NCBI RefSeq assembly: GCF_000764555.1
Contig: NZ_CP009574.1
Coordinates: 124,001-188,000 of the forward strand
Length of the DNA stretch: 64,000 nucleotides
Reading direction: 5' to 3'
From: Candidatus Francisella endociliophora
GTDB taxonomy: Bacteria > Pseudomonadota > Gammaproteobacteria > Francisellales > Francisellaceae
In this document: positions 57,022 through 64,000 of the stretch, piece after piece
Layout: every line of letters begins with the position of its first letter
Position numbering within the stretch: the stretch's first letter is position 1
Made by a program: the position numbers and the translations under genes
Notes under the pieces: generated by a model
What the model was told of the DNA's origin: nothing
Seen by the model: the letters and a program-made list of their open reading frames with translations, nothing else
Databases searched by the model: none

Positions 57022-57050
57022 AAACCGTAATTTTCTGTTAATTCGCTCCT
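57022..57050 (-). repeat. Tn3 right terminal inverted repeat
   Basis: Inverted counterpart of the left end, ending in CGCTCCT on the plus strand. 26 of 29 positions match. The outermost base differs from the left end (T here, where a matching end would have C). Confidence 0.82.
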
Positions 57051-57075
57051 AAAAGTACTAAACAAGATAAAATTA

Positions 57076-57105
57076 TTTACAATATACCGCCATAGGGTAT
57101 ATAAT
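57076..57105 (+). promoter_or_regulatory. CsoR-type operator within the promoter of copper module 2
   Basis: A 21-bp site (57082-57102) with arms ATATACC and GGTATAT matches the module 1 operator in register, differing only in the centre. It fills the space between TTTACA (57076-57081) and TATAAT (57100-57105), 18-bp spacing. Repressor binding would cover the promoter. The leader to the csoR start is about 26 bases with no obvious ribosome site. Confidence 0.8.
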
Positions 57106-57137
57106 AAAATTAGTGTTTATTAAATAAATTTACAAAT

Positions 57138-57401
57138 ATGCATCCTTGTCATTCGAAACATTTAAGCAAGTTAAACAGAGTAGCTGGTCAAGTTGAGGCT
57201 ATAAAAAAGATGATCAATGAGAATAGATACTGTGTAGATATCATGACTCAAATAAAGGCAGCAAGAAGTGCTTTAAAAGCTGTAGAACTAGCAGTTTTAG
57301 AAACACATATGAAGTCTTGTTTGGAGGAGTGTCATAATGATCAAGATGCTCGAGAGGAAAAAATCTCAGAGATTATGGCTCTACTAAAAAAGTACGAGTA
57401 A
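57138..57401 (+). CDS. csoR: CsoR-family copper-sensing transcriptional repressor (copy 2)
   Basis: 87-residue DUF156 repressor closely similar to copy 1. The Cu(I) ligand triad is Cys32, His57 and Cys61, in the same CsoR spacing. An N-terminal HPCHSKH gives an additional His/Cys cluster. It lies 33 bases after an operator-bearing promoter and 16 bases before the Grx-MauE gene. No Shine-Dalgarno is evident. As both operators are nearly the same, cross-regulation between copies is expected. Confidence 0.87.
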   Translation: MHPCHSKHLSKLNRVAGQVEAIKKMINENRYCVDIMTQIKAARSALKAVELAVLETHMKSCLEECHNDQDAREEKISEIMALLKKYE

Positions 57402-57416
57402 ATTGAAGGAGTCATT

Positions 57417-58160
57417 ATGAGTGATAATCAGCAAAACATAGTAAAAAAAGCTGTTCTTTATCGAATGGTTACAGATAAGCATATTTGTCCATATGGTATA
57501 AAAGCTAAAGATCTTTTGAAAAAAAAAGGTTATGAAGTTGAAGATAATCATCTAAAAACTAGAGAAGAGACTGATAAATTTAAAGAAGAGCATAGTGTAA
57601 AGACTACTCCACAAACTTTTATAGATGGTAAGCGAATCGGTGGTTACGATGATCTTCTAGTATTTTTTGGAGAGGATAAACCTAAAAAAGAAAAATCATA
57701 TACTCCTGTTATAGCTGTTTTTGCTATAGCCTTTTTATTAGCTAGTGCAACTAGTTATACATATGGCTTAGGTTTTTTATCTATCATTAAATTATTTATG
57801 GGCTTTAGCATATCTATATTAGCTATGTTAAAACTCCAGGATATCGAGAAATTTTTAAATCAATTTATCACATATGATTTATTAGCTATGAGATGGCTAC
57901 ATTATGCATATATTTATCCATTTGCAGAAGCAGTTGTTGGTATAGGGATCGTGGCAAGTATATTTACTTCAATAATAGCTGTGATCGCGATAATTATCGG
58001 TTCTATAGGAGCTGTCTCAGTATATTATGCTGTATATATCCAAAAGCGTGAACTTAAGTGTGCTTGTGTTGGTGGCAATAGTAAAGTGCCTCTTGGTTTT
58101 TTATCATTAACTGAAAATATAATGATGATAATTATGGGTGTATGGGTGCTATGTATATAG
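57417..58160 (+). CDS. Glutaredoxin-MauE/DoxX-like membrane fusion protein (copy 2)
   Basis: 247-residue paralogue of the module 1 fusion and clearly its closest relative in the window. The glutaredoxin part has CPYG (one active-site Cys) and KTTPQTFIDGKRIGGYDDL. The membrane part has four hydrophobic helices and keeps the CACVGG motif and a PLGFLSLTENIMM ending nearly unchanged between copies. Strong conservation of both cysteine sites suggests both are functional. The start follows a GAAGGAG site. Confidence 0.78.
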   Translation: MSDNQQNIVKKAVLYRMVTDKHICPYGIKAKDLLKKKGYEVEDNHLKTREETDKFKEEHSVKTTPQTFIDGKRIGGYDDLLVFFGEDKPKKEKSYTPVIAVFAIAFLLASATSYTYGLGFLSIIKLFMGFSISILAMLKLQDIEKFLNQFITYDLLAMRWLHYAYIYPFAEAVVGIGIVASIFTSIIAVIAIIIGSIGAVSVYYAVYIQKRELKCACVGGNSKVPLGFLSLTENIMMIIMGVWVLCI

Positions 58161-58179
58161 TAAATGGTTAAGGTCTAAA

Positions 58180-59595
58180 ATGAAAAAATTAAAGAAACTT
58201 TTGTTTGTTTTATTATTAGTAGTAGTAATAATTTTATTAGCTGTATTTTTTTATCCTAAAAATAAGGATGGTGTAGAACTATTAGTAACTAATAAAACTA
58301 TACAAGTTGATGGTAAAAATGTTGTTGTAAATACAGTAGTTCAACCAGATGGGACCTGGGGTTACTATGGAACCGAAGGTGATAACTTTAATGTTACAGT
58401 TAAAAATGGTTTAAAAGAGCCGACCGTACTACACTGGCATGGATTATTATTACCAAATAAAGCTGATGGTACTGAACTTACACAACCATATATAAAGCCT
58501 GGAGAGTCTTATAATTATAATTTTAAACTAAAGCAGAGTGGTACATTCTGGATGCACTCACATTATGGTTTTCAGGAGCAAACATATGTAGAGGCACCTC
58601 TTATAATTTATCCAAAGGGATATAATCCTAAAAATGATATAGTAATTATGTTTCAAGACTTTAGTTTTAAAAAACCAGAAAAGATCATAAAAGATCTTAA
58701 ACATAGTGATAACACTAATCATCATATGCATGCTATGCACAACATGGGTATGGCAATGGATAATGATATGAAGCCAGATTTAAATGATGTTTCATATGAT
58801 GCATTTTTGACAAATTATAAAAGTGTTGATAATCCTGAAATAAAACAAGTAATACCAGGAGAAAAATATCGTTTAAGATTTATCAATGGTTCGTCATCAA
58901 CAAATTTTTGGATAAATCTAGGTAAATTAAAAGGTAAGGTTATCGCTGTCGATGGAGTTAATGTTAAATCTTATAAAGATAGTACTTTCCAATTAGCTAT
59001 AGCTCAAAGGATGGATGTAGAAATTACAATTCCAGCCTCAGGTGTTTTTCCTATATTAGGTCAAGTTGAGGGAGAGAAAGATCAAACTGGTATTATCTTA
59101 ACTACTGAGACTAAAAAAAGTGTTAAAAAACTAACTATAGAGAAACTGTCTAAAACTGATTCTAAAGCATTTAGCTATGATCAATTAAGAAGGCTTCATG
59201 CTAAAAATGATGATATAGATACCTCTGATATTGAAAAAACTATAGATTTGAAATTAAGTGGTGATATGCAAAGTTATGTTTGGCAGATTAATGGGCAAAC
59301 CTGGCCAAATATATCTCCAATAGAGTTAAACTATGGAAAAACTTATCTATTTAAGATTGAAAATAATACTGGTATGTCTCACCCAATACATATACATGGA
59401 CATGTTTTTAAAGTAGTTGATATAAATGGAAAACCACTCAAAGATGGTGTTATACGTGACACTATATATGTTGAGCCTAAATCAAGTGTGACAATTGCTT
59501 TAAAAGCAGACGCTAAAGGTAAATGGTTTATACATTGTCATATGCTATATCACATGCATTCTGGAATGATGACATTTATAGAAACAAAAAAATAA
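58180..59595 (+). CDS. Multicopper oxidase (copy 2)
   Basis: About 471 residues. The start at 58180 (AAGG upstream) gives a clear N-terminal membrane anchor (LLFVLLLVVVIILLAVFF). HWHG, HSHYG, HPIHIHGH and HCHMLYHMHSGM are all present, and a His/Met-rich insert (NHHMHAMHNMGMAMDNDM) sits where copy 1 has its own. An upstream start at 58138 would overlap the previous gene and lose the clean anchor. Oxidises Cu(I) on the periplasmic side. It is followed 24 bases later by the CusB-like adaptor. Confidence 0.9.
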   Translation: MKKLKKLLFVLLLVVVIILLAVFFYPKNKDGVELLVTNKTIQVDGKNVVVNTVVQPDGTWGYYGTEGDNFNVTVKNGLKEPTVLHWHGLLLPNKADGTELTQPYIKPGESYNYNFKLKQSGTFWMHSHYGFQEQTYVEAPLIIYPKGYNPKNDIVIMFQDFSFKKPEKIIKDLKHSDNTNHHMHAMHNMGMAMDNDMKPDLNDVSYDAFLTNYKSVDNPEIKQVIPGEKYRLRFINGSSSTNFWINLGKLKGKVIAVDGVNVKSYKDSTFQLAIAQRMDVEITIPASGVFPILGQVEGEKDQTGIILTTETKKSVKKLTIEKLSKTDSKAFSYDQLRRLHAKNDDIDTSDIEKTIDLKLSGDMQSYVWQINGQTWPNISPIELNYGKTYLFKIENNTGMSHPIHIHGHVFKVVDINGKPLKDGVIRDTIYVEPKSSVTIALKADAKGKWFIHCHMLYHMHSGMMTFIETKK

Positions 59596-59619
59596 ACTCT
59601 GTTAAAAATAGGAATTCTT

Positions 59620-61062
59620 ATGATAAAAAAAATTCATAAAGTTTTTAAAATCATACTCTTATTACTCACCGGAGTAATAATGGGATTGAGTTTATATCAT
59701 TTTGTTTATATAGAGAAAACTAATAAATTAGAGAACGAACTATCTGATAATCCTTTATATTGGGTAGCTCCTATGGATCCTAACTATAAAAGTGACAAAC
59801 CAGGCAAGTCTCCAATGGGTATGGAGCTAATACCTGTTTATGCAGAAAAGTCTGATTCTCTTGGAGTTACTATCTCTCCCAAAGTAATTAATAATATTGG
59901 TATTGAAATTGCTAAAGCTAAAAGTAGAAGTCTTACAGAAAGCATAAATACTCTTGGGATAATAAAAGAAAATAAGAATAATATAGAACATATTCATCTA
60001 TATAGAAAAGCTTGGATTAAAGAGCTATATGTAAGTGAGGTTGGTGATAGAGTTGAAAAAGGTCAGGTAATAGCAAAAGTATATTCACCTGAATTATATG
60101 TAGATGAGCAAGATTATTTAAATGGAATATTTAGGGGTAAAGATTATGCTTTAAATTCAAAGAGTAGGCTTCTATCTCTTGGAGTTTCTGAGGAACAAAT
60201 TAAACGTATAGAGAAAAATAGAAAACCTGATTTATTAATAGATATAGTAGCACCAATTTCTGGCTTTGTTTCAAATATTGAAACCCGGGAAGGCATGTAT
60301 GTTGAAAATAATACAAATATTTTAACAATTGCTAATCTTGATAACGTATGGATAAGTGCTGAATTATTTCCTGGTCAAGCTAAAGATATTAAAGTTGGTG
60401 ATAAGCTAATAATCAAAAATGATAAAATTAATGCAAATATAACTGGGAAAATAGACTTTATTTCTCCTAAAATCAGTCCCACTACAAGAACTATTTCAGT
60501 TAGAGCTACACTTAATAATGAAAAATATTTGTTAAGGCCTAACTTATATACGGATATATCTATAGAACACAATTTAACTAGACAGTTAACTATACCCACT
60601 TCTGCTATAATAAGACGTAAAGATCTTGATTATGTGATTGTAAAAAATGGTAATGATTTTTTTGCTAAAAAAGTAAAAATAGGTCAAACAGCTCAAGGAT
60701 ATACTCAGATCTTACAAGGATTACAAGCAAATGATGAAGTTGTTATTTCTTCGCATTTTCTAATTGATTCAGAGTCTAATATTCAAGAAAGTTTAAAAAG
60801 ATTAACTCTTTCAGATTCTACTAATAATAGTAAACAAAATAATGTTTTTTCAGCTCAAGGAATTATTAAAAGGATTAATAAGGTCAGTAGTGAAATAACT
60901 GTATTCCATCAAAAAATGAATATGGATATGAGCTTCAAACTCGAGAAAAATATAGATATTAATGACCTTAAATTAGGTGAATCTATTAAGTTTGAATATA
61001 TAAAAAATGCTCCAAATAATATTATTATTTCTATTAGCTTAAAAGAATCAAAAGGATCATAA
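59620..61062 (+). CDS. cusB: CusB-like RND efflux periplasmic adaptor with HMBD and CusF-like domains
   Basis: 480 residues. After an N-terminal membrane segment comes a heavy-metal-binding domain (46-74: LYWVAPMDPNY, then GKSPMGMELIPVY). The membrane-fusion core follows (AWIKELYVSEVGDRVEKGQVI, VAPISGFVSNIE, a beta-barrel segment and RPNLYTDISI). Residues ~411-480 form a CusF-like domain with candidate ligands His430, Met433, Met435 and Met437. Compared with CusF, the tryptophan that caps the Cu(I) site is missing and that loop is shortened. It links the pump to an outer-membrane channel, not seen here. Confidence 0.85.
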   Translation: MIKKIHKVFKIILLLLTGVIMGLSLYHFVYIEKTNKLENELSDNPLYWVAPMDPNYKSDKPGKSPMGMELIPVYAEKSDSLGVTISPKVINNIGIEIAKAKSRSLTESINTLGIIKENKNNIEHIHLYRKAWIKELYVSEVGDRVEKGQVIAKVYSPELYVDEQDYLNGIFRGKDYALNSKSRLLSLGVSEEQIKRIEKNRKPDLLIDIVAPISGFVSNIETREGMYVENNTNILTIANLDNVWISAELFPGQAKDIKVGDKLIIKNDKINANITGKIDFISPKISPTTRTISVRATLNNEKYLLRPNLYTDISIEHNLTRQLTIPTSAIIRRKDLDYVIVKNGNDFFAKKVKIGQTAQGYTQILQGLQANDEVVISSHFLIDSESNIQESLKRLTLSDSTNNSKQNNVFSAQGIIKRINKVSSEITVFHQKMNMDMSFKLEKNIDINDLKLGESIKFEYIKNAPNNIIISISLKESKGS

Positions 61063-61064
61063 AA

Positions 61065-64000
61065 ATGATTACCAAAGTAGTTAACTGGTCGATTAAAAAT
61101 AGATTCTTAGTATTGGTTGCTATGTTTTTTCTCTTAGGTGTGGGTATTTATTCAGTTAAAAATACTCCTGTTGATGCTATACCTGACCTATCAGATGTAC
61201 AGGTTATAGTAAAAACAAGTTATCCAGGTCAAGCACCACAAGTAGTAGAGGATCAGATTACTTATCCGTTATCTTCTGCATTATTAACAGTTCCAGGAGC
61301 ACAAACAGTAAGAGGATATTCTTTCTTTGGTGACTCCTATGTATATATTATTTTTAATGAAAATACAGATATGTATTGGGCTAGATCTCGAGTTTTAGAG
61401 GTTTTAAATCAAATATCATCTGAATTGCCTAAATCAGCTAAAATGTCTTTAGGACCAGATGCAACTGGAGTCGGGTGGATTTACGAGTATGCGTTAATTG
61501 ATACATCACACACCTTAGATATTTCAAAATTAACTAGTCTACAGAATTGGTTCTTAAAATATGAATTACAAACTATTTCAGGGGTTTCTGAAGTAGCAAC
61601 TGTAGGAGGAATGGTAAAACAGTATCAAATAGAACTTAATCTCAATGCAATGAGAGCTTATAAGTTGAGTATTAAACAAATTAAAACAGCAATAACTAAT
61701 TCAAATCAGGAGGTCGGAGGGTCTGTTATAGAGTTAGCTGAAGCTGAGTATATGGTTAGAACAAATGGTTATTTAAAAGATATTAAATCTATAGAAAATA
61801 TACCTGTTGGAATAGAAAATAACGGAACCCCTGTATTACTTAAAAATGTGGCAACTATTAAAGTTGGACCTGAAATGAGGCGCGGAGTTGTTGACTTAAA
61901 TGGTCAAGGTGATACTGTAGGCGGGATTATAGTAATGAGAACAGGAGAGAACGCTCTCAAAACGATTAATGCAGTGAAAGATAAATTAAAATCTTTAAAA
62001 TCAAGTCTTCCTGATGGCGTTAAAATCATCGAAACATATGATCGTTCTAGCCTTATAAATAATGCTATTGATAATTTGAGTTCTAAACTCGTCGAAGAGT
62101 TTTTGATTGTACTTTTAGTTTGTTTAGTATTTTTATTTCATATTCGTTCATCTTTAGTAATATTAATAAGTTTACCTATAGGTATATTGTGTGCATTTAT
62201 AATCATGAGGCTTCAAGGTATTAATGCAAATATAATGTCATTAGGAGGAATTGCAATAGCTATTGGAGCTATGGTAGATGCGGCTATCGTAATGATAGAA
62301 AATCTTCATAAGCACTTTGAAAAAAATGAAGTAACTAAAGAAAACCGGTGGAATATTATTGCATCTGCTACATCTGAAGTAGGGCCACCTATTTTCTTTT
62401 CTTTATTAATAATTACTTTAAGTTTCATGCCTGTTTTTGCTTTACAAGCCCAAGAAGGTAAACTTTTCTCTCCTTTAGTTTATACTAAAACATATGCTAT
62501 GGCAGTATCTGCAGGATTATCTATAACTTTAGTACCAGTATTAATGGGGTATTTAGTTAGAGGTAGGATCGTGCCGGAGCATAAAAATCCTATAAATAAG
62601 TTACTTATAGTCATTTACAAACCTATATTAGCCAAAATTTTAAAATATTCAAAAACTACTATTCTGATATCAATAATTATTGTTTTTATAACTATATACC
62701 CTATAAAAAAGATTGGTAATGAATTTATGCCCGAAATGAATGAAGGTGATCTTATGTATATGCCAACATTAATGCCAGGAGTTTCTATAGGGAAAGCTAG
62801 ACAAATTCTTCAACAAACTGATAGATTAATAAAATCTGTGCCTGAAGTAAAAACAGTTTTTGGAAAAATTGGTAGGGCTCAGACAGCAACAGATCCTGCT
62901 CCGCTAACAATGATTGAAACTATTATACAATTTAAGCCTAAATCAGAATGGCGCAAGGGTATGACATTTAATAAAGTAAAAGAAATACTCAATTCAACTG
63001 TTAAGCTACCTGGAGTAACTAACGCGTGGGTTATGCCTATTCGAACACGAATTGATATGCTTGCTACAGGAATTAAAACACCAATTGGTATAAAAATATC
63101 TGGGTCTAATTTAACTAAACTTCAGGATATTGGTACAAATATAGAGAATTTGCTAAAAAAAATTCCTAGCACATCGTCAGTATATGCAGATAAAGCTGAA
63201 GGGGGAAGGTATATCAATGTAGATATTGACCGTGTAAAAGCAGCAAACTACGGATTATCAATAGCTGATATTCAATCTTTAGTTTCAATTGCAATAGGAG
63301 GAATTAATATTTCTGAATCTATAGAAGGTTTAGAACGCTATCCTATTAATCTCAGATTTCCTCAGTATGAAAGAGATTCTATTGAAAAATTAAAACTTCT
63401 TCCTATTATTACACCAACAGGTGCCGAAATTCCCCTTGATGATGTTGCAAAAGTATACATTGACAATGGACCCCCTATTATAAAAAGTGAGAATGGTCGC
63501 TTGACTAGTTTAGTTCTTGTAGATGTTGATTCTAATGTAGATATTGGTAATTATATTTCTCAAGTGAAATCGGAGTTTAAAAAAAACCTGAAACTTCCAA
63601 CTGGATACTCAATTACATTTTCAGGACAATATGAATATATGCAACGTGCTAACCAACAACTACTCAAAGTTATACCTTTTACTATAATAATTATAGTTTT
63701 ACTTTTATATATGAGTTTAAATAATATTTTTGATGTCATCATCATAGTATTAACCTTACCATTAGCTATAGTTGGTGGAATTTGGCTTACATATTTGCTT
63801 GGATATAGTTTTTCGGTTGCAATAGGAGTAGGCTTTATAGCTTTAGCTGGCGTAGCTATTGAGATTAATGTTTTAATGTTAGTTTACATAAAACAATCTC
63901 TTAAAAATAATCAATTAACGAAACTACATTATATAAATAATGCCATAATAGATGGTGCAACTTTAAGAGTGAGAGCCATAACTATGACTGTTGTAGCTGT
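61065..64000 (+). CDS. cusA: CusA-like heavy-metal RND efflux pump (3' end outside window)
   Basis: Open from ATG 61065 to the window end (978 codons visible), so truncated only by the window. N-terminus VVNWSIKNRFLVLVAMFFLL, then the porter motif DAIPDLSDVQVIVKTSYPGQ, TM4 with GAMVDAAIVMIENLHKH (proton-relay Asp), and IRTRIDMLATGIKTPIGIKI, which includes a methionine of the CusA-type metal path. Heavy-metal (HME) RND pumps of this type export Cu(I)/Ag(I) using the proton gradient. It begins 2 bases after the adaptor gene and completes module 2. The last transmembrane helices are not seen. Confidence 0.93.
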   Translation, partial: MITKVVNWSIKNRFLVLVAMFFLLGVGIYSVKNTPVDAIPDLSDVQVIVKTSYPGQAPQVVEDQITYPLSSALLTVPGAQTVRGYSFFGDSYVYIIFNENTDMYWARSRVLEVLNQISSELPKSAKMSLGPDATGVGWIYEYALIDTSHTLDISKLTSLQNWFLKYELQTISGVSEVATVGGMVKQYQIELNLNAMRAYKLSIKQIKTAITNSNQEVGGSVIELAEAEYMVRTNGYLKDIKSIENIPVGIENNGTPVLLKNVATIKVGPEMRRGVVDLNGQGDTVGGIIVMRTGENALKTINAVKDKLKSLKSSLPDGVKIIETYDRSSLINNAIDNLSSKLVEEFLIVLLVCLVFLFHIRSSLVILISLPIGILCAFIIMRLQGINANIMSLGGIAIAIGAMVDAAIVMIENLHKHFEKNEVTKENRWNIIASATSEVGPPIFFSLLIITLSFMPVFALQAQEGKLFSPLVYTKTYAMAVSAGLSITLVPVLMGYLVRGRIVPEHKNPINKLLIVIYKPILAKILKYSKTTILISIIIVFITIYPIKKIGNEFMPEMNEGDLMYMPTLMPGVSIGKARQILQQTDRLIKSVPEVKTVFGKIGRAQTATDPAPLTMIETIIQFKPKSEWRKGMTFNKVKEILNSTVKLPGVTNAWVMPIRTRIDMLATGIKTPIGIKISGSNLTKLQDIGTNIENLLKKIPSTSSVYADKAEGGRYINVDIDRVKAANYGLSIADIQSLVSIAIGGINISESIEGLERYPINLRFPQYERDSIEKLKLLPIITPTGAEIPLDDVAKVYIDNGPPIIKSENGRLTSLVLVDVDSNVDIGNYISQVKSEFKKNLKLPTGYSITFSGQYEYMQRANQQLLKVIPFTIIIIVLLLYMSLNNIFDVIIIVLTLPLAIVGGIWLTYLLGYSFSVAIGVGFIALAGVAIEINVLMLVYIKQSLKNNQLTKLHYINNAIIDGATLRVRAITMTVVA

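Larger units (their letters stand above)
53351..57050. mobile_element. Minimal Tn3-family transposon
   Basis: About 3.7 kb bounded by imperfect 29-bp inverted repeats and holding only a serine resolvase, a res-like region and a full-length Tn3-type transposase. No passenger gene lies between the ends. The flanking five bases (CCTTA left, AAAAG right) do not match, so the usual 5-bp target duplication is not visible. The right end is 31 bases from the promoter of copper module 2. Confidence 0.88.

Noticed and set aside
53346-57055. Five-base target-site duplication around the Tn3 element
   Set aside because: Tried both possible end positions; the flanks CCTTA/AAAAG and CTTAG/TAAAA do not match.
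58138-58179. Upstream in-frame start for multicopper oxidase copy 2
   Set aside because: It overlaps the preceding gene and adds a stretch that spoils the N-terminal membrane anchor; 58180 fits copy 1.
1-64000. CRISPR arrays, tRNA or rRNA genes
   Set aside because: No regularly spaced repeats and no cloverleaf or rRNA-like stretches were recognised when reading the intergenic regions by eye.

Overview
The window looks like a chromosomal segment of a low-GC gammaproteobacterium of the Francisellaceae (Francisella or a close environmental relative). This rests on the strong A+T bias, many Francisella-like proteins (DUF3568 lipoprotein, PilF-type TPR lipoprotein, extended LptA), and a gene order I recall from Francisella: oxyR/peroxiredoxin/SDR, cmk-serC-hemF, rpsF-rpsR-rplI-dnaB-rlmN-pilF-rluB. 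The free-living stress and copper genes point to an environmental species. I see no tRNA, rRNA or CRISPR.

Layout. 1-5.5 kb: end of a COG3014 protein, a secreted RNase T2, and a three-gene operon (lysine dehydrogenase-like, ALDH7-type aldehyde dehydrogenase, DUF1338) that reads as lysine catabolism. 5.5-8.0 kb: copper module 1 (CsoR repressor with a palindromic operator, glutaredoxin-MauE fusion, multicopper oxidase). 8.0-10.2 kb: OxyR, divergent from a single-cysteine peroxiredoxin. 10.2-31.9 kb: mostly housekeeping genes (cmk, serC, hemF, ribosomal proteins S6/S18/L9, dnaB, rlmN, pilus lipoprotein, rluB, a HolD-like protein, rimI, a TPP-riboswitch-controlled PQ-loop membrane protein, ispB, a Mip-like FKBP, ttcA, cell-wall enzymes, and the rpsU-yqeY-dnaG-rpoD cluster) followed by a type II NADH dehydrogenase. 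32.1-34.6 kb: a compact stress island (CsbD, small exported protein, a frameshifted small ORF, YghA-like SDR, ChaB, host-attachment-like protein). 34.7-53.2 kb: lipB-ybeD-dacA, ppa, kdsC-lptC-lptA-lptB, an FAH-family enzyme, a phosphorylase/esterase fusion, truA, an amino-acid permease, guaA, dxs, a SGNH esterase, a CBS protein, an SDR and ruvB. 53.35-57.05 kb: a minimal Tn3-family transposon (tnpR, res-like region, tnpA, 29-bp terminal inverted repeats). 57.1-64.0 kb: copper module 2, paralogous to module 1 and extended by a CusB-like adaptor and a CusA-like pump that runs off the window.

The most striking feature is the duplicated CsoR / Grx-MauE / multicopper-oxidase module. Each copy has a matching 21-bp operator placed within its promoter. 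The second copy abuts a Tn3 element that shows no obvious target-site duplication and carries a third, internal copy of its end sequence. Together the products would sense Cu(I) (CsoR), oxidise it outside the cytoplasm (multicopper oxidase) and pump it out (CusBA); the thiol-redox membrane fusion has an undefined role. Other leads are the TPP-riboswitch-controlled PQ-loop protein (candidate thiamine transporter), the lysine-catabolic operon, and the phosphorylase-esterase fusion with altered active-site residues.
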